DNA of 64,000 nt from Streptomyces sp. TRM70350 (GTDB taxonomy: Bacteria; Actinomycetota; Actinomycetes; Streptomycetales; Streptomycetaceae): positions 46,841-110,840 of the forward strand of contig NZ_JAHUXH010000026.1 of the NCBI RefSeq assembly GCF_019219825.1, in the 5' to 3' direction. The position numbers were made by a program, and so were the translations under genes. The notes under the pieces were generated by a model that worked only from the letters and a program-made list of their open reading frames with translations, had not been told where the DNA came from and searched no databases. Positions 1-8,697 of this stretch are shown piece by piece; the first letter of the stretch is position 1; the number at the start of each line of letters is the position of its first letter.

Positions 1-389
1 GGCTGGGTGTGGCCGATCATGCCGCGGACGCCGCGACCGAGTTCGAGGCAGATCTTGGGGATCTGCGTCGTCTTTCCGGACCCGGTCTCACCGGCGACGA
101 TCACGACCTGGTGGTCGCGGATGGCGTCGGCGATCTCGTCCCTCTTCTGGCTGACCGGGAGCTGCGGCGGGTAGGTGACCGCGGGCACCTGGGCACGCCG
201 GTCGGCCATGCGTGCCTCGGCCTTCTCGATCTCCGCCTCGATCTCGGCGAGCACGGCGGCACGGGCCTCCGGCTTGCGGATCTTCCGTGCGCCTTCGAGC
301 CTGCGGCCGAGCCGGTGCGCGTCGCGCAGGGAGAGGGCGGTGAGGCGGGGGGCGAGCGCGCCGGGGGCGGGGGCAGGGTGCGTAGACAT
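1..389 (-). CDS. hrpA: ATP-dependent RNA helicase HrpA, N-terminal part (runs off the window)
   Basis: The gene starts at the ATG at 389 and runs leftwards out of the window, so only about 130 N-terminal residues are visible. They include a charged helical lead, then QKRDEIADAIRDHQVVIVAG, and a Walker A motif GETGSGKT at residues 100-107 followed by TQIPKICLELGRG. This is the characteristic start of the DEAH-box HrpA RNA helicases, large bacterial enzymes that unwind RNA using ATP. No stop codon is seen. The opposite strand and other frames contain only low-complexity shadows. Downstream domains (helicase C, HA2, OB) lie outside and cannot be checked. The family call is firm; the function is inferred from family. 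Confidence 0.9.
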   Translation of the reverse strand, partial: MSTHPAPAPGALAPRLTALSLRDAHRLGRRLEGARKIRKPEARAAVLAEIEAEIEKAEARMADRRAQVPAVTYPPQLPVSQKRDEIADAIRDHQVVIVAGETGSGKTTQIPKICLELGRGVRGMIGHTQ

Positions 390-485
390 ACGCGATCCAG
401 GATCGCACCTCGCCCGAACGACTGGCGAACCAATTGCTCGGGGCACGGCTGGGAGCGGCACGGAGGCAAACACCACACCGACGTC

Positions 486-520
486 AAAAAGCCCCTCTCC
501 GATCTGTCCGGAGAGGGGCT
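486..520 (-). terminator. Rho-independent terminator after tRNA-Phe
   Basis: Read on the minus strand, a GC-rich inverted repeat (AGCCCCTCTCCG, 6-8 nt loop, CGGAGAGGGGCT) is followed by TTTTT. It lies about 20 bp past the 3' end of tRNA-Phe and before hrpA, so it should end the tRNA-Asp/tRNA-Phe transcript. Confidence 0.85.
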
Positions 521-541
521 GCTTGCCCTGGTGGGCTGTTG

Positions 542-615
542 TGGCTGGGGCCGGGGTCGAACCGGCGACCTTCCGCTTTTCAGGCGGACGCTCGTACCAA
601 CTGAGCTACCCAGCC
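542..615 (-). tRNA. tRNA-Phe (anticodon GAA)
   Basis: The minus strand folds as a canonical cloverleaf: acceptor GGCTGGG/CCCAGCC, anticodon stem TCCGC/GCGGA around loop CTGAAAA (anticodon GAA), and T arm GCCGG-TTCGACC-CCGGC. The discriminator is A and CCA is not encoded. It lies 22 bp downstream of tRNA-Asp and is probably cotranscribed with it. Confidence 0.97.
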
Positions 616-637
616 ACGGGGTTTGTGGAACCCCGAG

Positions 638-712
638 CGGTCCTGACGGGATTTGAACCCGCGGCCTCCACCTTGACAGGGTGGCGAGCACTCCAAACTG
701 CTCCACAGGACC
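638..712 (-). tRNA. tRNA-Asp (anticodon GTC)
   Basis: Minus-strand cloverleaf: acceptor GGTCCTG/CAGGACC with discriminator G, anticodon stem CCACC/GGTGG around CTGTCAA (anticodon GTC), and T arm GCGGG-TTCAAAT-CCCGT. It is first in a two-tRNA unit with tRNA-Phe. tRNA-Glu lies about 6.2 kb further upstream on the same strand, with the CHAT module between them. Confidence 0.97.
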
Positions 713-729
713 AGGCTGTTGCGTACGAC

Positions 730-759
730 AGTGTCGCACACGGCGAGGTGGGTCTCCAA
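730..759 (-). promoter_or_regulatory. Candidate promoter of the tRNA-Asp/tRNA-Phe unit
   Basis: On the minus strand TTGGAG (754-759) and GACACT (730-735) are separated by 18 bp, which puts a start about 10 nt before tRNA-Asp. This is a match to housekeeping-sigma boxes by eye only. Confidence 0.4.
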
Positions 760-882
760 AACGAGTGGAAGAAAGCTGCCGGGAGTTGGTCTCCCCTTGG
801 CTGACCTGCACTTTCTTGGTGCCCGATGTCGCTGGATCAGCATATCAGAGGGTGGATGGTGCCCCGTACCGGTTAATTCCGC

Positions 883-3800
883 TCACGGGCCCGTGTGGAC
901 GTAGGCCGCCCACCAGAGGGGGTCGCTGTTCTCGCGGCGCAGGCGCTGGACGGCGGTGTGGAGGGCCTGGGCCGCCTGGTCGGGGGTGGTCAGGCCCGCG
1001 TAGAAGGTGTCCGCCACTTTCAGGGCGCAGGCGTCGTCCACTGCCCACTGGGCGGCGACGACGTGGGGGAAGCCCGCCAGCTGGAGGGTGCCGGCGAGGT
1101 GGGCGGCCTCGTCGGGGACGGCGGCGGCGCCCCGGGCCGTCTCGCAGGCCGAGAGGAAGGCCAGCTGGGCGTCGGTCAGGCGGAGGCGGGAGATGTCCGC
1201 GACCGTCAGGGGGCCGGACTGCTCGTGGTCGTGGAGGTAGAGGGCGCCGCTCGCGGAGTCGGTGGGGTCCTGGGTGCCGTGGCCGGAGAAGTGCAGGCAC
1301 GGGTGGGTGGGAAGGTGCTGGAGGAGTGCCTCGCGGGTTGCCTGGGGGCCCGTGAGGACGGTGGTGTGCGGGATGCGGTGGGAGAGTCGTCGTACTTCCG
1401 CGGCGGCGTGGGGCAGGGGTGGGAGGCCGGGGGTGGCGGACTGGTCCACGGCCAGCATGCGGGGGGTGGCGGGAGGCGTGGGGCGGGTCTGGGCGGCCGA
1501 CAGGGCTCGGAGGGTTGTGGTGTAGGAGCAGATGTAGTGGTCGGGGAGGGAGGGGCCCTTTCTGCCCGTGTAGTGGCCTGCCGCGTGGAGGGGGAGGAGG
1601 GTGAGCAGGCCTGTGGGGCACCACCAGAGGCGGCGGGAGGTGGGGGTGTCGTCGGGCAGGGCGGCCAGGACCGGGGCCGCCACCGTGTCCCAGAGCCAGG
1701 CGAGGGTGCGGGTGAGGATGCGCTGGGCCCGCCAGGCGTCGGCCGGGGAGCGGCCGATGGCGGACAGGGCGTCCAGCAGGGCCTCGGTGCGGTGGATCAG
1801 GCCGTCGTCCTCGGTGAGGTGGAGGTCGGGGAGCGGGACGGTGTGGACGTCGGTTCGGGTGACGACGAGGGCGTCGCAGCGCACGGTGCTGGTGTTGACG
1901 ACGACCACGGGGCCGTGCGCGGCGGCGGACTGGAGCCGTTCGAGGGAGGGGAGCCGGAGGAAGTCCTCCAGGCCGGGCAGCTCCCGGACGCGGGCCACCA
2001 AGGCGTCCATTTCCTGGGCGAGTTCCCGGCGCTGCTCCGCCGCCGCTCGCTGGGCGCGCGCCGGGTGGGGGGCGCCCGTGGTGTCGGCGGAGGGCTGGTC
2101 CAGCAGGGCGCGGATCTCCCGGATGCGGTCGGCGAGGTGCGGGGCCCGTTCCCGTAGGTCGGTCATGTCGTCGCGGGCGTCCAGGGCCTGCGCGAGGAGT
2201 ACGCCGCGGCCCTGTTCCAGCAGACGCAGGGCCTCGTGGGGGCGGCCGGTGCTGAGGGCGACGGCGGCCGCCTCGCCGGCCACGCCCGCCGCGCGGCCGA
2301 GGGCGTCGAGGCGGTCGCGGCGGTCCAGGCCGTGCCAGGCCAGCAGGGGCAGTTCGGCGATGGCGGCGCGGTAGGCGTCCAGGGCCTCGTGCCACTCGCC
2401 GGCGGCGGTGGCCGCCATGGCCCAGGTGCGGGCGGCGCGGAAGCGGACCGCCGCGGGGGCGGTGGCGATGCCGGTGGACTGGCGGAACAGGTCGAACGCG
2501 GTGGCCAGGTCGTCGGGGTCGCCCTCCAGGCGGGCGCGGGCGACCAGGGCCTGGCCGAGGGTGGACAGGCTCGACGCGCGTTGGGGGTGGTCCTCGGGGG
2601 TGGCCCGCAGGGCTGTGCGGGCCGCGCTCGCCGCCTCGGTGAGGGTGGCGGGGTCGTCGCGCTCGGCGGCCAGGAGCGCCGTGCAGAGGTTGGTGAGCAG
2701 GAGCGGGCGCCGCGGGTGCCCGGCGGGGCAGAGGCGGATGGCGTGTCTGATGTGGTCGATCGCCTCGTCGGCGTCGGCCGGCCGGTTCCGGCCGTCGGAG
2801 CGGGCGCGCAGGGCGAGCGCCAGGTTGGACAGGTGGGTGGCGCGTTGCGGGTGGTCGTCGGGGACGCTGTCGGCCGCCGCGCGGGCCGCCTCGACGGCCT
2901 CGTCGCCGTCGGCGGGTACGCCGGTGCGCCCGTACCGGGAGATGAGGGCCACGGCGAGGTTGCTGCGGTGCAGGGACTCGTCGACGTGCCCGGGGGGCAG
3001 TGCGCGTACGGCGGCCCGGCACACCTCGATCGACTCGTCCAGGTCGTCGAGGGCGCCCGACCACTCGTACCGGCGGCGCAGGGCGATGCCCAGGTTCGTC
3101 AGGTGGACGACGAGGACGGTGGTGTCCGAGGGCGCCGTCGCCTCGACGGACTCCCGGCCCGCCCGCACCGCGTCGGCCAGGTCCTGCTGGGCGCCGTACG
3201 AGCCGTAGCGGGCCTGCAGGGTGGTCGCCAGGTTGGACAGGTAGATGGCGCGGTCGGGGTGGTCGGCGGGAAGGGCCGCGACCGCCTGGCGGCTGAGGTC
3301 GACGGCGCGGTCGAGGTCGGCGCGGCCGCCGAGCCGCTCGGCGCGGACCCGGAGGGCGGCGCCGAGGTTGGACAGGCACTTGGCGCGGTCCGCGGGGCCG
3401 CGGTGCCGGGCGCGCAGGGCGTCCTCCAGGCGCCGTACCGCCTCGTCGAGGGCGGAGAGGTCGTCGTTCCGCTGGTACACCGCCTGCAGGGTGCGGCCCA
3501 GGTTGAACAGCACCTGGCCCGCGTGCTCGTGGCCGACGTCTGCGATCCGGTCGGCGGCGCGGCGGTTCCAGGCCAGCGCCTCGGCGAGGTCGTCGGGGGA
3601 GTTGGTGCGGCTGTGGCGCAGCAGCAGGGAGCCGCCGAGGTGGGACTCGTCGACGACCCGGTCCGGGTGGTCGGGGCTGTGCCGGATGGCTTCCTGGAAG
3701 GCGTCGATCGCCCGGTCGAGGTCGGCCGGGTCCGCCGTGGTGTCGAAGCGGCGGGTGTGGGCGTTGCCCAGCTCGGACAGGCAGACGCTGAGGGCGGTGG

Positions 3801-5418
3801 GGTGGTAGTCGGCGAGCAGTGCCCGGGCTCTGGTCAGGACGGTGATCGCCTCATCGGTGTCGGACCGGGAGTTCGTGCGGTTCGCCCGGGCGAGCAGGGC
3901 CTCGCCGAGCAGGCTGAGCGGCACGCCCTGCTCGTGGCTGCCGGCCGCGGCGTCGGCGCTGCGCCGGGCGGCGGTGATCGCGGCGTCGATGTCGGCGCGG
4001 TCGTCGGTCTGCCGGAACCGGGCGAGCTCCACCCGGGCCAGGTTGTAGAGGTGGTGCGCGCCGCCGCCGTCGGGGAAGCCGCCCCGCAGCAGCGCCACGG
4101 CCTCCTCGATGTCCGCCCGCCGCTGCCGCCGGTCGAACCTGAGCCGCAGGGCCAGGCCCAGGTTCCCGATGGTGTCGCCCCGGTCGGGACTGGCGTCGGG
4201 TACGGCCGCCACCGCCTGCCGGGCGGTGTCCACGGCGGCGTCGAGATCGGCGTCCGCCCCGGTGTCCTGGGCCTTGGTCCGCAGGGTCTGGCTGAGGGCC
4301 AGCAGGAAGCCGTGGCGGCCCGGATGCGCGGGCGGGCACTCCGCCACGGCCTGCCGTGCCGCCGTGAGGGCGGCCTCCAGGTCCGCGGGCTGCCGGAGAC
4401 GGACGTACCGCTTCTCCAGCGCGCGCCCCAGGTTGCACAGGTACATCGGCCGCTGTGGATCGTCGTGCCGCGCATGCCGTACGGCGGCCCGGAACTCCTC
4501 GGTCGCGGCGTCCAGGTCCGCCGCCGCCGCGTGGCGCTCGTACCGTTCCAGCAGCGCGAGGCCCGCGTTGGAGTGGAACAGCGCGTGCGGCTCGGGCGCG
4601 ACCCGCACCGCCTGCCGCCCGGTGTCGACGGCGGCCTCCAGGTCGGCCGGGTCGCGGCGGAGCGCGTAGCGCAGGATCAGCGTTCCGGACAGGTTGGCGT
4701 AGTACATGCCCCGGTTCGGGTCGTCGGGCGCGGCCCGGCGTACGGCCTTGAAGCCCAGGTCGGCGGACTGCTCCACGTCCGCCTCGACGCCGTGCAGCGT
4801 GTACTGGGAGCGCAGGCCCGCGCACAGGTTGGACAGCAGCATCGCCCGGCCGGGGTGGGACGCGGGCAGCACCTCCAGGAGCTGCTGCCACCGGGCGATC
4901 GCCTCCTTCAGCGCGGCCGCGTCCGACGCGGTCTGCCAGCGACCGAGCAGCTCCAGGGCGCGCGCGGCGCTCTCCTCCAGGTCCTCCGCCTCGAACGCCG
5001 CAAGCGTGGCCACCGTCGGCCGCAGATCATCCGGCACCTCCTGCGGCGTGAACCGGGCGACCACCGCGAACAGCATCAGCGTCAGCTGTGCCTCGGGCCG
5101 GGCCTGCGCGCTGTCCGGGCCCATGACCAGGCACCGGGCGTAGTGCAGATGCGCGATCGCGGCCACCACCGACCGGTCGAGGACGTACAGCGGCCCGCCG
5201 CCTTCCCCGCCGCCGGTCCGCAGCACGTACGCGCGCAGCTCGTCCGCCTCGGCCACCGCCTCGGGAGCCATCACCGCCTCCCGGACACCCTGGGCCCAGA
5301 AGGACTCCAGCCGCTGCCCGAGCCGTTCGGCGAGCAGCTCCGCCCGTGCCCAGCCGATGTCCCCGCCGGTGTGGTCGCCGGTGTGCTCGCCGATGTGCTC
5401 GCCGATGTCCTCCCGCAT
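883..5418 (-). CDS. TPR-repeat CHAT-domain protein (caspase-like peptidase)
   Basis: This 1511-aa protein has a long run of tetratricopeptide-like repeats (about residues 150-1060, with recurring GNLG/SNLG and ALxxR units) and a C-terminal CHAT domain. The caspase-type dyad is visible as His in FSGHG (about residue 1380) and Cys in LSACETA (about 1425), followed by the usual AQWAVDD segment. CHAT proteins are caspase/separase-fold cysteine peptidases; TPR-CHAT proteins act as effectors in several conflict systems. The extreme N-terminus has a repetitive GEHIGEHTGDHTG stretch. The start at 5418 is the only good ATG; the gene is divergent from two plus-strand genes, with a palindrome between them. 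It sits between tRNA-Asp and tRNA-Glu. Peptidase activity and any defence role are inferred; the substrate is unknown. Confidence 0.9.
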   Translation of the reverse strand: MREDIGEHIGEHTGDHTGGDIGWARAELLAERLGQRLESFWAQGVREAVMAPEAVAEADELRAYVLRTGGGEGGGPLYVLDRSVVAAIAHLHYARCLVMGPDSAQARPEAQLTLMLFAVVARFTPQEVPDDLRPTVATLAAFEAEDLEESAARALELLGRWQTASDAAALKEAIARWQQLLEVLPASHPGRAMLLSNLCAGLRSQYTLHGVEADVEQSADLGFKAVRRAAPDDPNRGMYYANLSGTLILRYALRRDPADLEAAVDTGRQAVRVAPEPHALFHSNAGLALLERYERHAAAADLDAATEEFRAAVRHARHDDPQRPMYLCNLGRALEKRYVRLRQPADLEAALTAARQAVAECPPAHPGRHGFLLALSQTLRTKAQDTGADADLDAAVDTARQAVAAVPDASPDRGDTIGNLGLALRLRFDRRQRRADIEEAVALLRGGFPDGGGAHHLYNLARVELARFRQTDDRADIDAAITAARRSADAAAGSHEQGVPLSLLGEALLARANRTNSRSDTDEAITVLTRARALLADYHPTALSVCLSELGNAHTRRFDTTADPADLDRAIDAFQEAIRHSPDHPDRVVDESHLGGSLLLRHSRTNSPDDLAEALAWNRRAADRIADVGHEHAGQVLFNLGRTLQAVYQRNDDLSALDEAVRRLEDALRARHRGPADRAKCLSNLGAALRVRAERLGGRADLDRAVDLSRQAVAALPADHPDRAIYLSNLATTLQARYGSYGAQQDLADAVRAGRESVEATAPSDTTVLVVHLTNLGIALRRRYEWSGALDDLDESIEVCRAAVRALPPGHVDESLHRSNLAVALISRYGRTGVPADGDEAVEAARAAADSVPDDHPQRATHLSNLALALRARSDGRNRPADADEAIDHIRHAIRLCPAGHPRRPLLLTNLCTALLAAERDDPATLTEAASAARTALRATPEDHPQRASSLSTLGQALVARARLEGDPDDLATAFDLFRQSTGIATAPAAVRFRAARTWAMAATAAGEWHEALDAYRAAIAELPLLAWHGLDRRDRLDALGRAAGVAGEAAAVALSTGRPHEALRLLEQGRGVLLAQALDARDDMTDLRERAPHLADRIREIRALLDQPSADTTGAPHPARAQRAAAEQRRELAQEMDALVARVRELPGLEDFLRLPSLERLQSAAAHGPVVVVNTSTVRCDALVVTRTDVHTVPLPDLHLTEDDGLIHRTEALLDALSAIGRSPADAWRAQRILTRTLAWLWDTVAAPVLAALPDDTPTSRRLWWCPTGLLTLLPLHAAGHYTGRKGPSLPDHYICSYTTTLRALSAAQTRPTPPATPRMLAVDQSATPGLPPLPHAAAEVRRLSHRIPHTTVLTGPQATREALLQHLPTHPCLHFSGHGTQDPTDSASGALYLHDHEQSGPLTVADISRLRLTDAQLAFLSACETARGAAAVPDEAAHLAGTLQLAGFPHVVAAQWAVDDACALKVADTFYAGLTTPDQAAQALHTAVQRLRRENSDPLWWAAYVHTGP

Positions 5419-5460
5419 GGTCCGCCCCCGTCGGCCGCCGCTGCCGGTGTTGGTTCAGGG

Positions 5461-5477
5461 CATCATGATGGTCCATC
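5461..5477. promoter_or_regulatory. Palindromic candidate operator between the CHAT gene and its divergent partners
   Basis: CATCATGATG at 5461-5470 is a perfect 10-bp palindrome. It overlaps a second near-palindrome GATGGTCCATC (5467-5477). Both lie in the 85-bp divergent gap and could allow joint control of both sides. No regulator gene is adjacent. Confidence 0.35.
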
Positions 5478-5503
5478 AACTCTCTGGGGGAGGAGAGCCA
5501 TTC

Positions 5504-5884
5504 GTGGAGACGGCGGAGCTGCTCGGCGCGCTGTGCCGGGAACTTCCCGCGCTGCGCACGGTCGCCGCGGAGACCGGCGACAGCCAGGCGCTGGAGGAGA
5601 CCCTGGCGGCGGCCCGGCGCGGTGAACCGGTCACCGACCGGCTGCGCGACCTGGGCCTGCTGGAGCTGCTGGAGTCCTGGACGGCCCGCACGGTGCCGCC
5701 CGACGCGGTCGGCGCCGAACCGCCCGGCGGCCTGGTCGACCTGCCCGGCCTCGACCACTCCGGGCACGTCGCGCACGGCCGCTACCGCTGCCCCCTCGGC
5801 ACCTGCCGCCGCGCCGAACTGCCCCGCCCGGGCGACGACCTGCCGGTGTGCGCGCTGCACGACAGCCCGCTGCGCTTCGGCTGA
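5504..5884 (+). CDS. Small conserved-type protein with paired cysteines, partner of the CHAT gene
   Basis: A 126-aa protein starting at the GTG at 5504. This start is chosen because GGGGGAGGAG sits just upstream; longer in-frame starts would overlap the divergent CHAT gene. The N-terminal half is helical and acidic (ETAELLGALCRELPAL). The C-terminal 45 residues contain HGRYRCPLGTCRRAE and LPVCALHDSPL, a Cys-x4-Cys pair plus Cys-x2-His that could bind one metal ion. It ends 15 bp before the membrane-protein gene, so the two are probably one transcript. I do not recognise a named family. The position facing a TPR-CHAT gene suggests a partner or regulatory subunit, but that is inference. Confidence 0.75.
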   Translation: METAELLGALCRELPALRTVAAETGDSQALEETLAAARRGEPVTDRLRDLGLLELLESWTARTVPPDAVGAEPPGGLVDLPGLDHSGHVAHGRYRCPLGTCRRAELPRPGDDLPVCALHDSPLRFG

Positions 5885-5899
5885 CGGGCGGCGGAAGCG

Positions 5900-6802
5900 A
5901 TGAACGCGGTACTGGTCGAGCTGGGCCGCAGGTACGTGGAGCGCTGGATGGCGCTGCTCGTCCTGCCGGGACTGCTGTACGTGGCGGGCGCGGCGGCGGC
6001 GTACCGGCTGGGGCACGCGCACTGGGCGGACCTGGGCCGGCTCACCGGCCTGCTGCAACCGGGCGGCCCGCTGATCGGCCGGGGCGTGTCGTCGGTGTGG
6101 CTGTTCGTGATCGTGGTGCTGCCCCTGCTGTCGGCCGCCGCCGGGCTGGCCGCCCGAGGGGCCGCGACGGTGCTGGTGCGGCTGTGGTTCGAGCCCTGGC
6201 CGCGCGGCCTCGGCCGGTTGGCGCAGCGGCGTACGGCCGCCCGTGCCGCGCGGTGGACGGCGGCCGACGAGGCGTACCGGGAGGAGCTGGACCGGGTCGG
6301 CGTCCGGCCGTCGGCCGCCGACAGCGCCCGGCTGGACGCGCTCGCGGCCCGGCGCAACGCCGTCGCCCTGCGGCCGCCCGCCCATCCCGTCTGGGCCGGG
6401 GACCGGCTGGGCGCGGTCGACGCCCGGGTCTGGGGCTGGTACCGGCTGGACGTGGTCTTCGCCTGGCCCCGGCTGTGGCTGGTCCTCACCGACTCCGAGC
6501 AGAACGCCCTGCGCACCGCCCGCTCCGAACTCGACGCGGCCGTCGCGCTCGCCGGGTGGGGCGTGCTGACCGTGCCGGTGGCCCTGTGGTGGTGGCCGGC
6601 GCTGCCCGTCGCGGCCGCCGTGTTCGTCACCGGCCTGCGCCGCACCCGCGCCGCCGTGGACACGCTGGCGCACCTCACCGAGGCGGCGTTCGACCTGCGG
6701 GGCGCGACGCTCGCCCGGGAGCTGGGTTTCGACGTACCGCCCGGGCGGCTGTCCCCGGCCGTCGGCATGCAGGTGACGGCACATCTGCGCAAGCACGTGT
6801 GA
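5900..6802 (+). CDS. Membrane protein of unknown function next to the CHAT module
   Basis: A 300-aa protein from the ATG at 5900 with GGCGGAAG upstream. Hydrophobic segments appear at about residues 17-40, 70-95 and 215-245, separated by a charged region of about 120 residues (AQRRTAARAARWTAADEAYREEL and following) that should lie on one side of the membrane. The ending RLSPAVGMQVTAHLRKHV is soluble. It directly follows the Cys-pair protein gene. I recognise no enzymatic motif. A membrane component paired with a caspase-like protein would fit a membrane-acting effector system, but nothing here proves it. The stop is followed by a terminator shared with tRNA-Glu. Confidence 0.75.
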   Translation: MNAVLVELGRRYVERWMALLVLPGLLYVAGAAAAYRLGHAHWADLGRLTGLLQPGGPLIGRGVSSVWLFVIVVLPLLSAAAGLAARGAATVLVRLWFEPWPRGLGRLAQRRTAARAARWTAADEAYREELDRVGVRPSAADSARLDALAARRNAVALRPPAHPVWAGDRLGAVDARVWGWYRLDVVFAWPRLWLVLTDSEQNALRTARSELDAAVALAGWGVLTVPVALWWWPALPVAAAVFVTGLRRTRAAVDTLAHLTEAAFDLRGATLARELGFDVPPGRLSPAVGMQVTAHLRKHV

Positions 6803-6825
6803 GACGCCGTACGAGAAAGGGCGAA

Positions 6826-6855
6826 CAAAAAACCCACCCCCGCACGGGGAGTGGG
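6826..6855 (-). terminator. Terminator after tRNA-Glu (possibly bidirectional)
   Basis: On the minus strand the sequence reads CCCACTCCCC, a short loop, GGGGGTGGG, then TTTTTT. It lies between the tRNA-Glu 3' end and the convergent membrane-protein gene, so it can serve both directions, although the T-tract is on the tRNA side. Confidence 0.8.
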
Positions 6856-6875
6856 CTCAGATACGTCTTCGCTGG

Positions 6876-6948
6876 TGCCCCCAACGGGATTCGAACCCGT
6901 GCTACCGCCTTGAAAGGGCGGCGTCCTAGGCCGCTAGACGATGAGGGC
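6876..6948 (-). tRNA. tRNA-Glu (anticodon TTC)
   Basis: Minus-strand cloverleaf: acceptor GCCCTCA/TGGGGGC, anticodon stem CCGCC/GGCGG around CTTTCAA (anticodon TTC), and T arm CGGG-TTCGAAT-CCCG. CCA is encoded after discriminator A (6873-6875). Confidence 0.96.
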
Positions 6949-6993
6949 TATCGGCCCGCCTGGGCGCTTCTCAGCGCGTCGGGGACGTGAGAA

Positions 6994-7022
6994 GCATATG
7001 GGATGGCGGGAGGGATCGCCAA
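6994..7022 (-). promoter_or_regulatory. Candidate promoter of tRNA-Glu
   Basis: Minus-strand TTGGCG (7017-7022), a 17-bp spacer and ATATGC (6994-6999), about 45 bp before the tRNA 5' end. Visual match only. Confidence 0.4.
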
Positions 7023-7028
7023 AACGGT

Positions 7029-8558
7029 TTACGGACTCCGCTCCCCGGACGGGGTGGGGGACGGTGACGGGGACCGGGTGGCCCCCGGCTGGTTCTCCTC
7101 CACCAGATGGCGGCTGACCTCCGCCGTCGTCAGGCCGAGACCGCCCAGGCGGATCGCGTCCCAGGCCTGGAGGCGGCGGGTGTCACGGTCGAAGTAGAGG
7201 ATCGACGCCTCGATCGGGTCCGGGTGTTCGCCCTCCACCGCGCGCAGTCCGCTGCCGCCGGTCGAGCCCTCGATGCGCAGCCGGGTGCCGTAGGGCAGCA
7301 CCTCCATCTCCTGGTGGTGCAGATGGCCCGCCAGGACCAGCGGGACCTCGCCGTCCGTCTGCCGGGCGGCCTCCGGTTCGTGGGCGACGGCCACGTCCAC
7401 CGGGGTACCGGCGGCGCGCTGGTCGCGCAGGGCGGTGGCCAGCCGGGCGCCGGCCAGTTCCTGGGAGGCCTCGGCGCCGGGCTTGTTGGTGCGGTCGGGG
7501 GTGAACTGGGGGTCGCCGATGCCCGCGAACCGCAGGCCCGCGACGGACACCGCGCGGCCGTCGTCGAGGACGTGCACGTTCTTCAGGCCTTCCAGGTAGC
7601 GCTGCGTGGTCCGGGAGTCGTGGTTGCCGCGCACCCAGACGTACGGGGCGTCCAGGTCCTCGATCGGGTCCAGGAAGCCGTTCTCCGCCGACGTGCCGTG
7701 GTCCATGGTGTCGCCGGAGTCGACGATCACGTTCACCCTGTACTGCTTCACCAGCGAGGCGATGATCTTCCAGCTCGCCGGGTTGAGGTGGATGTCCGAG
7801 ACGTGCAGGACGCGGATGGTGGTCGGGTCCGGCCGGTACGCGGGGAGCGTGGACGTGGCGTCGTACAGCTTGGTCACGTTCGTCACCAGCCGCGCCAACT
7901 CGTTCTGGTACACGTCGAATTCGGTGACGATGCTGCGGGCGTCGCCGACCAGGGAGGGGGCGGAGGTGAGCAGGCCGGAGAACCTCGGCTCCAGGACCGA
8001 CTTGGGGTTCCAGGTGGCGTACGCCGTCGCTCCCGAGGCCGCCAGGAGGGTGAGCGCGAGGCCGCCGGCCGCGAGGGCGCGGCGCGGGCGGCGGTAGACC
8101 ACGAGGCCGAGGGCGGTCGCGCCGGCGACGACGGCCACGCAGGAGCGGGCGGCCAGGTCGAGGGCGCCGTGGCCGACGTCGCGGGCGACCTCGTCCTGCA
8201 GGCCGGAGAGGCGTTCGGGGTGGTCGACCAGGGCCTGGGAGCGGTCGGGGTCGAGCTGGTCGACGTTCACGTCCAGGCGGACCGGGGCGATGTGGCTGTC
8301 CAGGTGCAGGGCGCCGAGCGGGGAGACGTTGATCTTCGTGCCGCCGGTGAGGGACGGGCGCAGGGTCATCGTCGTGTCCATCGGCCCGACCGGGACCCGG
8401 ACGTTTCCCACGACCAGCAGACCCAGCCAGGCGCCCAGCAGGACGACGGCCATGAGACCCAGGGCTCGGGTCCAGCGGTTGGCGGGGAGGGGGAGGAGGT
8501 CGAGTGCGGCTGTTTCGGCGGTGGGGCGGGGGCGGCGGATGCTTCGGATACGGCTCAT
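7029..8558 (-). CDS. Membrane-anchored metallophosphoesterase
   Basis: About 509 aa from the ATG at 8558 (MSRIRSIRR); an in-frame ATG at 8591 would add 11 residues and neither has a strong ribosome site. A hydrophobic anchor lies at about residues 31-50, further hydrophobic stretches at about 150-195, and the C-terminal half is a calcineurin-type phosphoesterase domain. The metal-binding signature is complete: VSDIHLN, DSGDTMDHG, VRGNHDS, AHEP and AGHLHH. The domain probably faces outside after the last membrane segment and hydrolyses a phosphoester; the substrate is unknown. The tail is Ser/Pro-rich. It diverges from the zincin gene at 8698; the short 5' regions share about 140 bp. Confidence 0.88.
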   Translation of the reverse strand: MSRIRSIRRPRPTAETAALDLLPLPANRWTRALGLMAVVLLGAWLGLLVVGNVRVPVGPMDTTMTLRPSLTGGTKINVSPLGALHLDSHIAPVRLDVNVDQLDPDRSQALVDHPERLSGLQDEVARDVGHGALDLAARSCVAVVAGATALGLVVYRRPRRALAAGGLALTLLAASGATAYATWNPKSVLEPRFSGLLTSAPSLVGDARSIVTEFDVYQNELARLVTNVTKLYDATSTLPAYRPDPTTIRVLHVSDIHLNPASWKIIASLVKQYRVNVIVDSGDTMDHGTSAENGFLDPIEDLDAPYVWVRGNHDSRTTQRYLEGLKNVHVLDDGRAVSVAGLRFAGIGDPQFTPDRTNKPGAEASQELAGARLATALRDQRAAGTPVDVAVAHEPEAARQTDGEVPLVLAGHLHHQEMEVLPYGTRLRIEGSTGGSGLRAVEGEHPDPIEASILYFDRDTRRLQAWDAIRLGGLGLTTAEVSRHLVEENQPGATRSPSPSPTPSGERSP

Positions 8559-8697
8559 CGTGTTCCGGACGGCGGCTGGGGCGCGGGCCATTGGTCCCGT
8601 ATGCCCATGCCCGCCGGTGGATATGCGGGCCGGAGCGAGTCGTACGGGATGTGGTGGCAGGGGGCTCGTAAGCGGTGTCGTACCGGACAATGGGCCT

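Noticed and set aside
845..3379. Very long open frames on both strands inside the CHAT gene
   Set aside because: They are Arg/Pro-rich mirror frames caused by high third-position GC; only the 883-5418 frame has domains.
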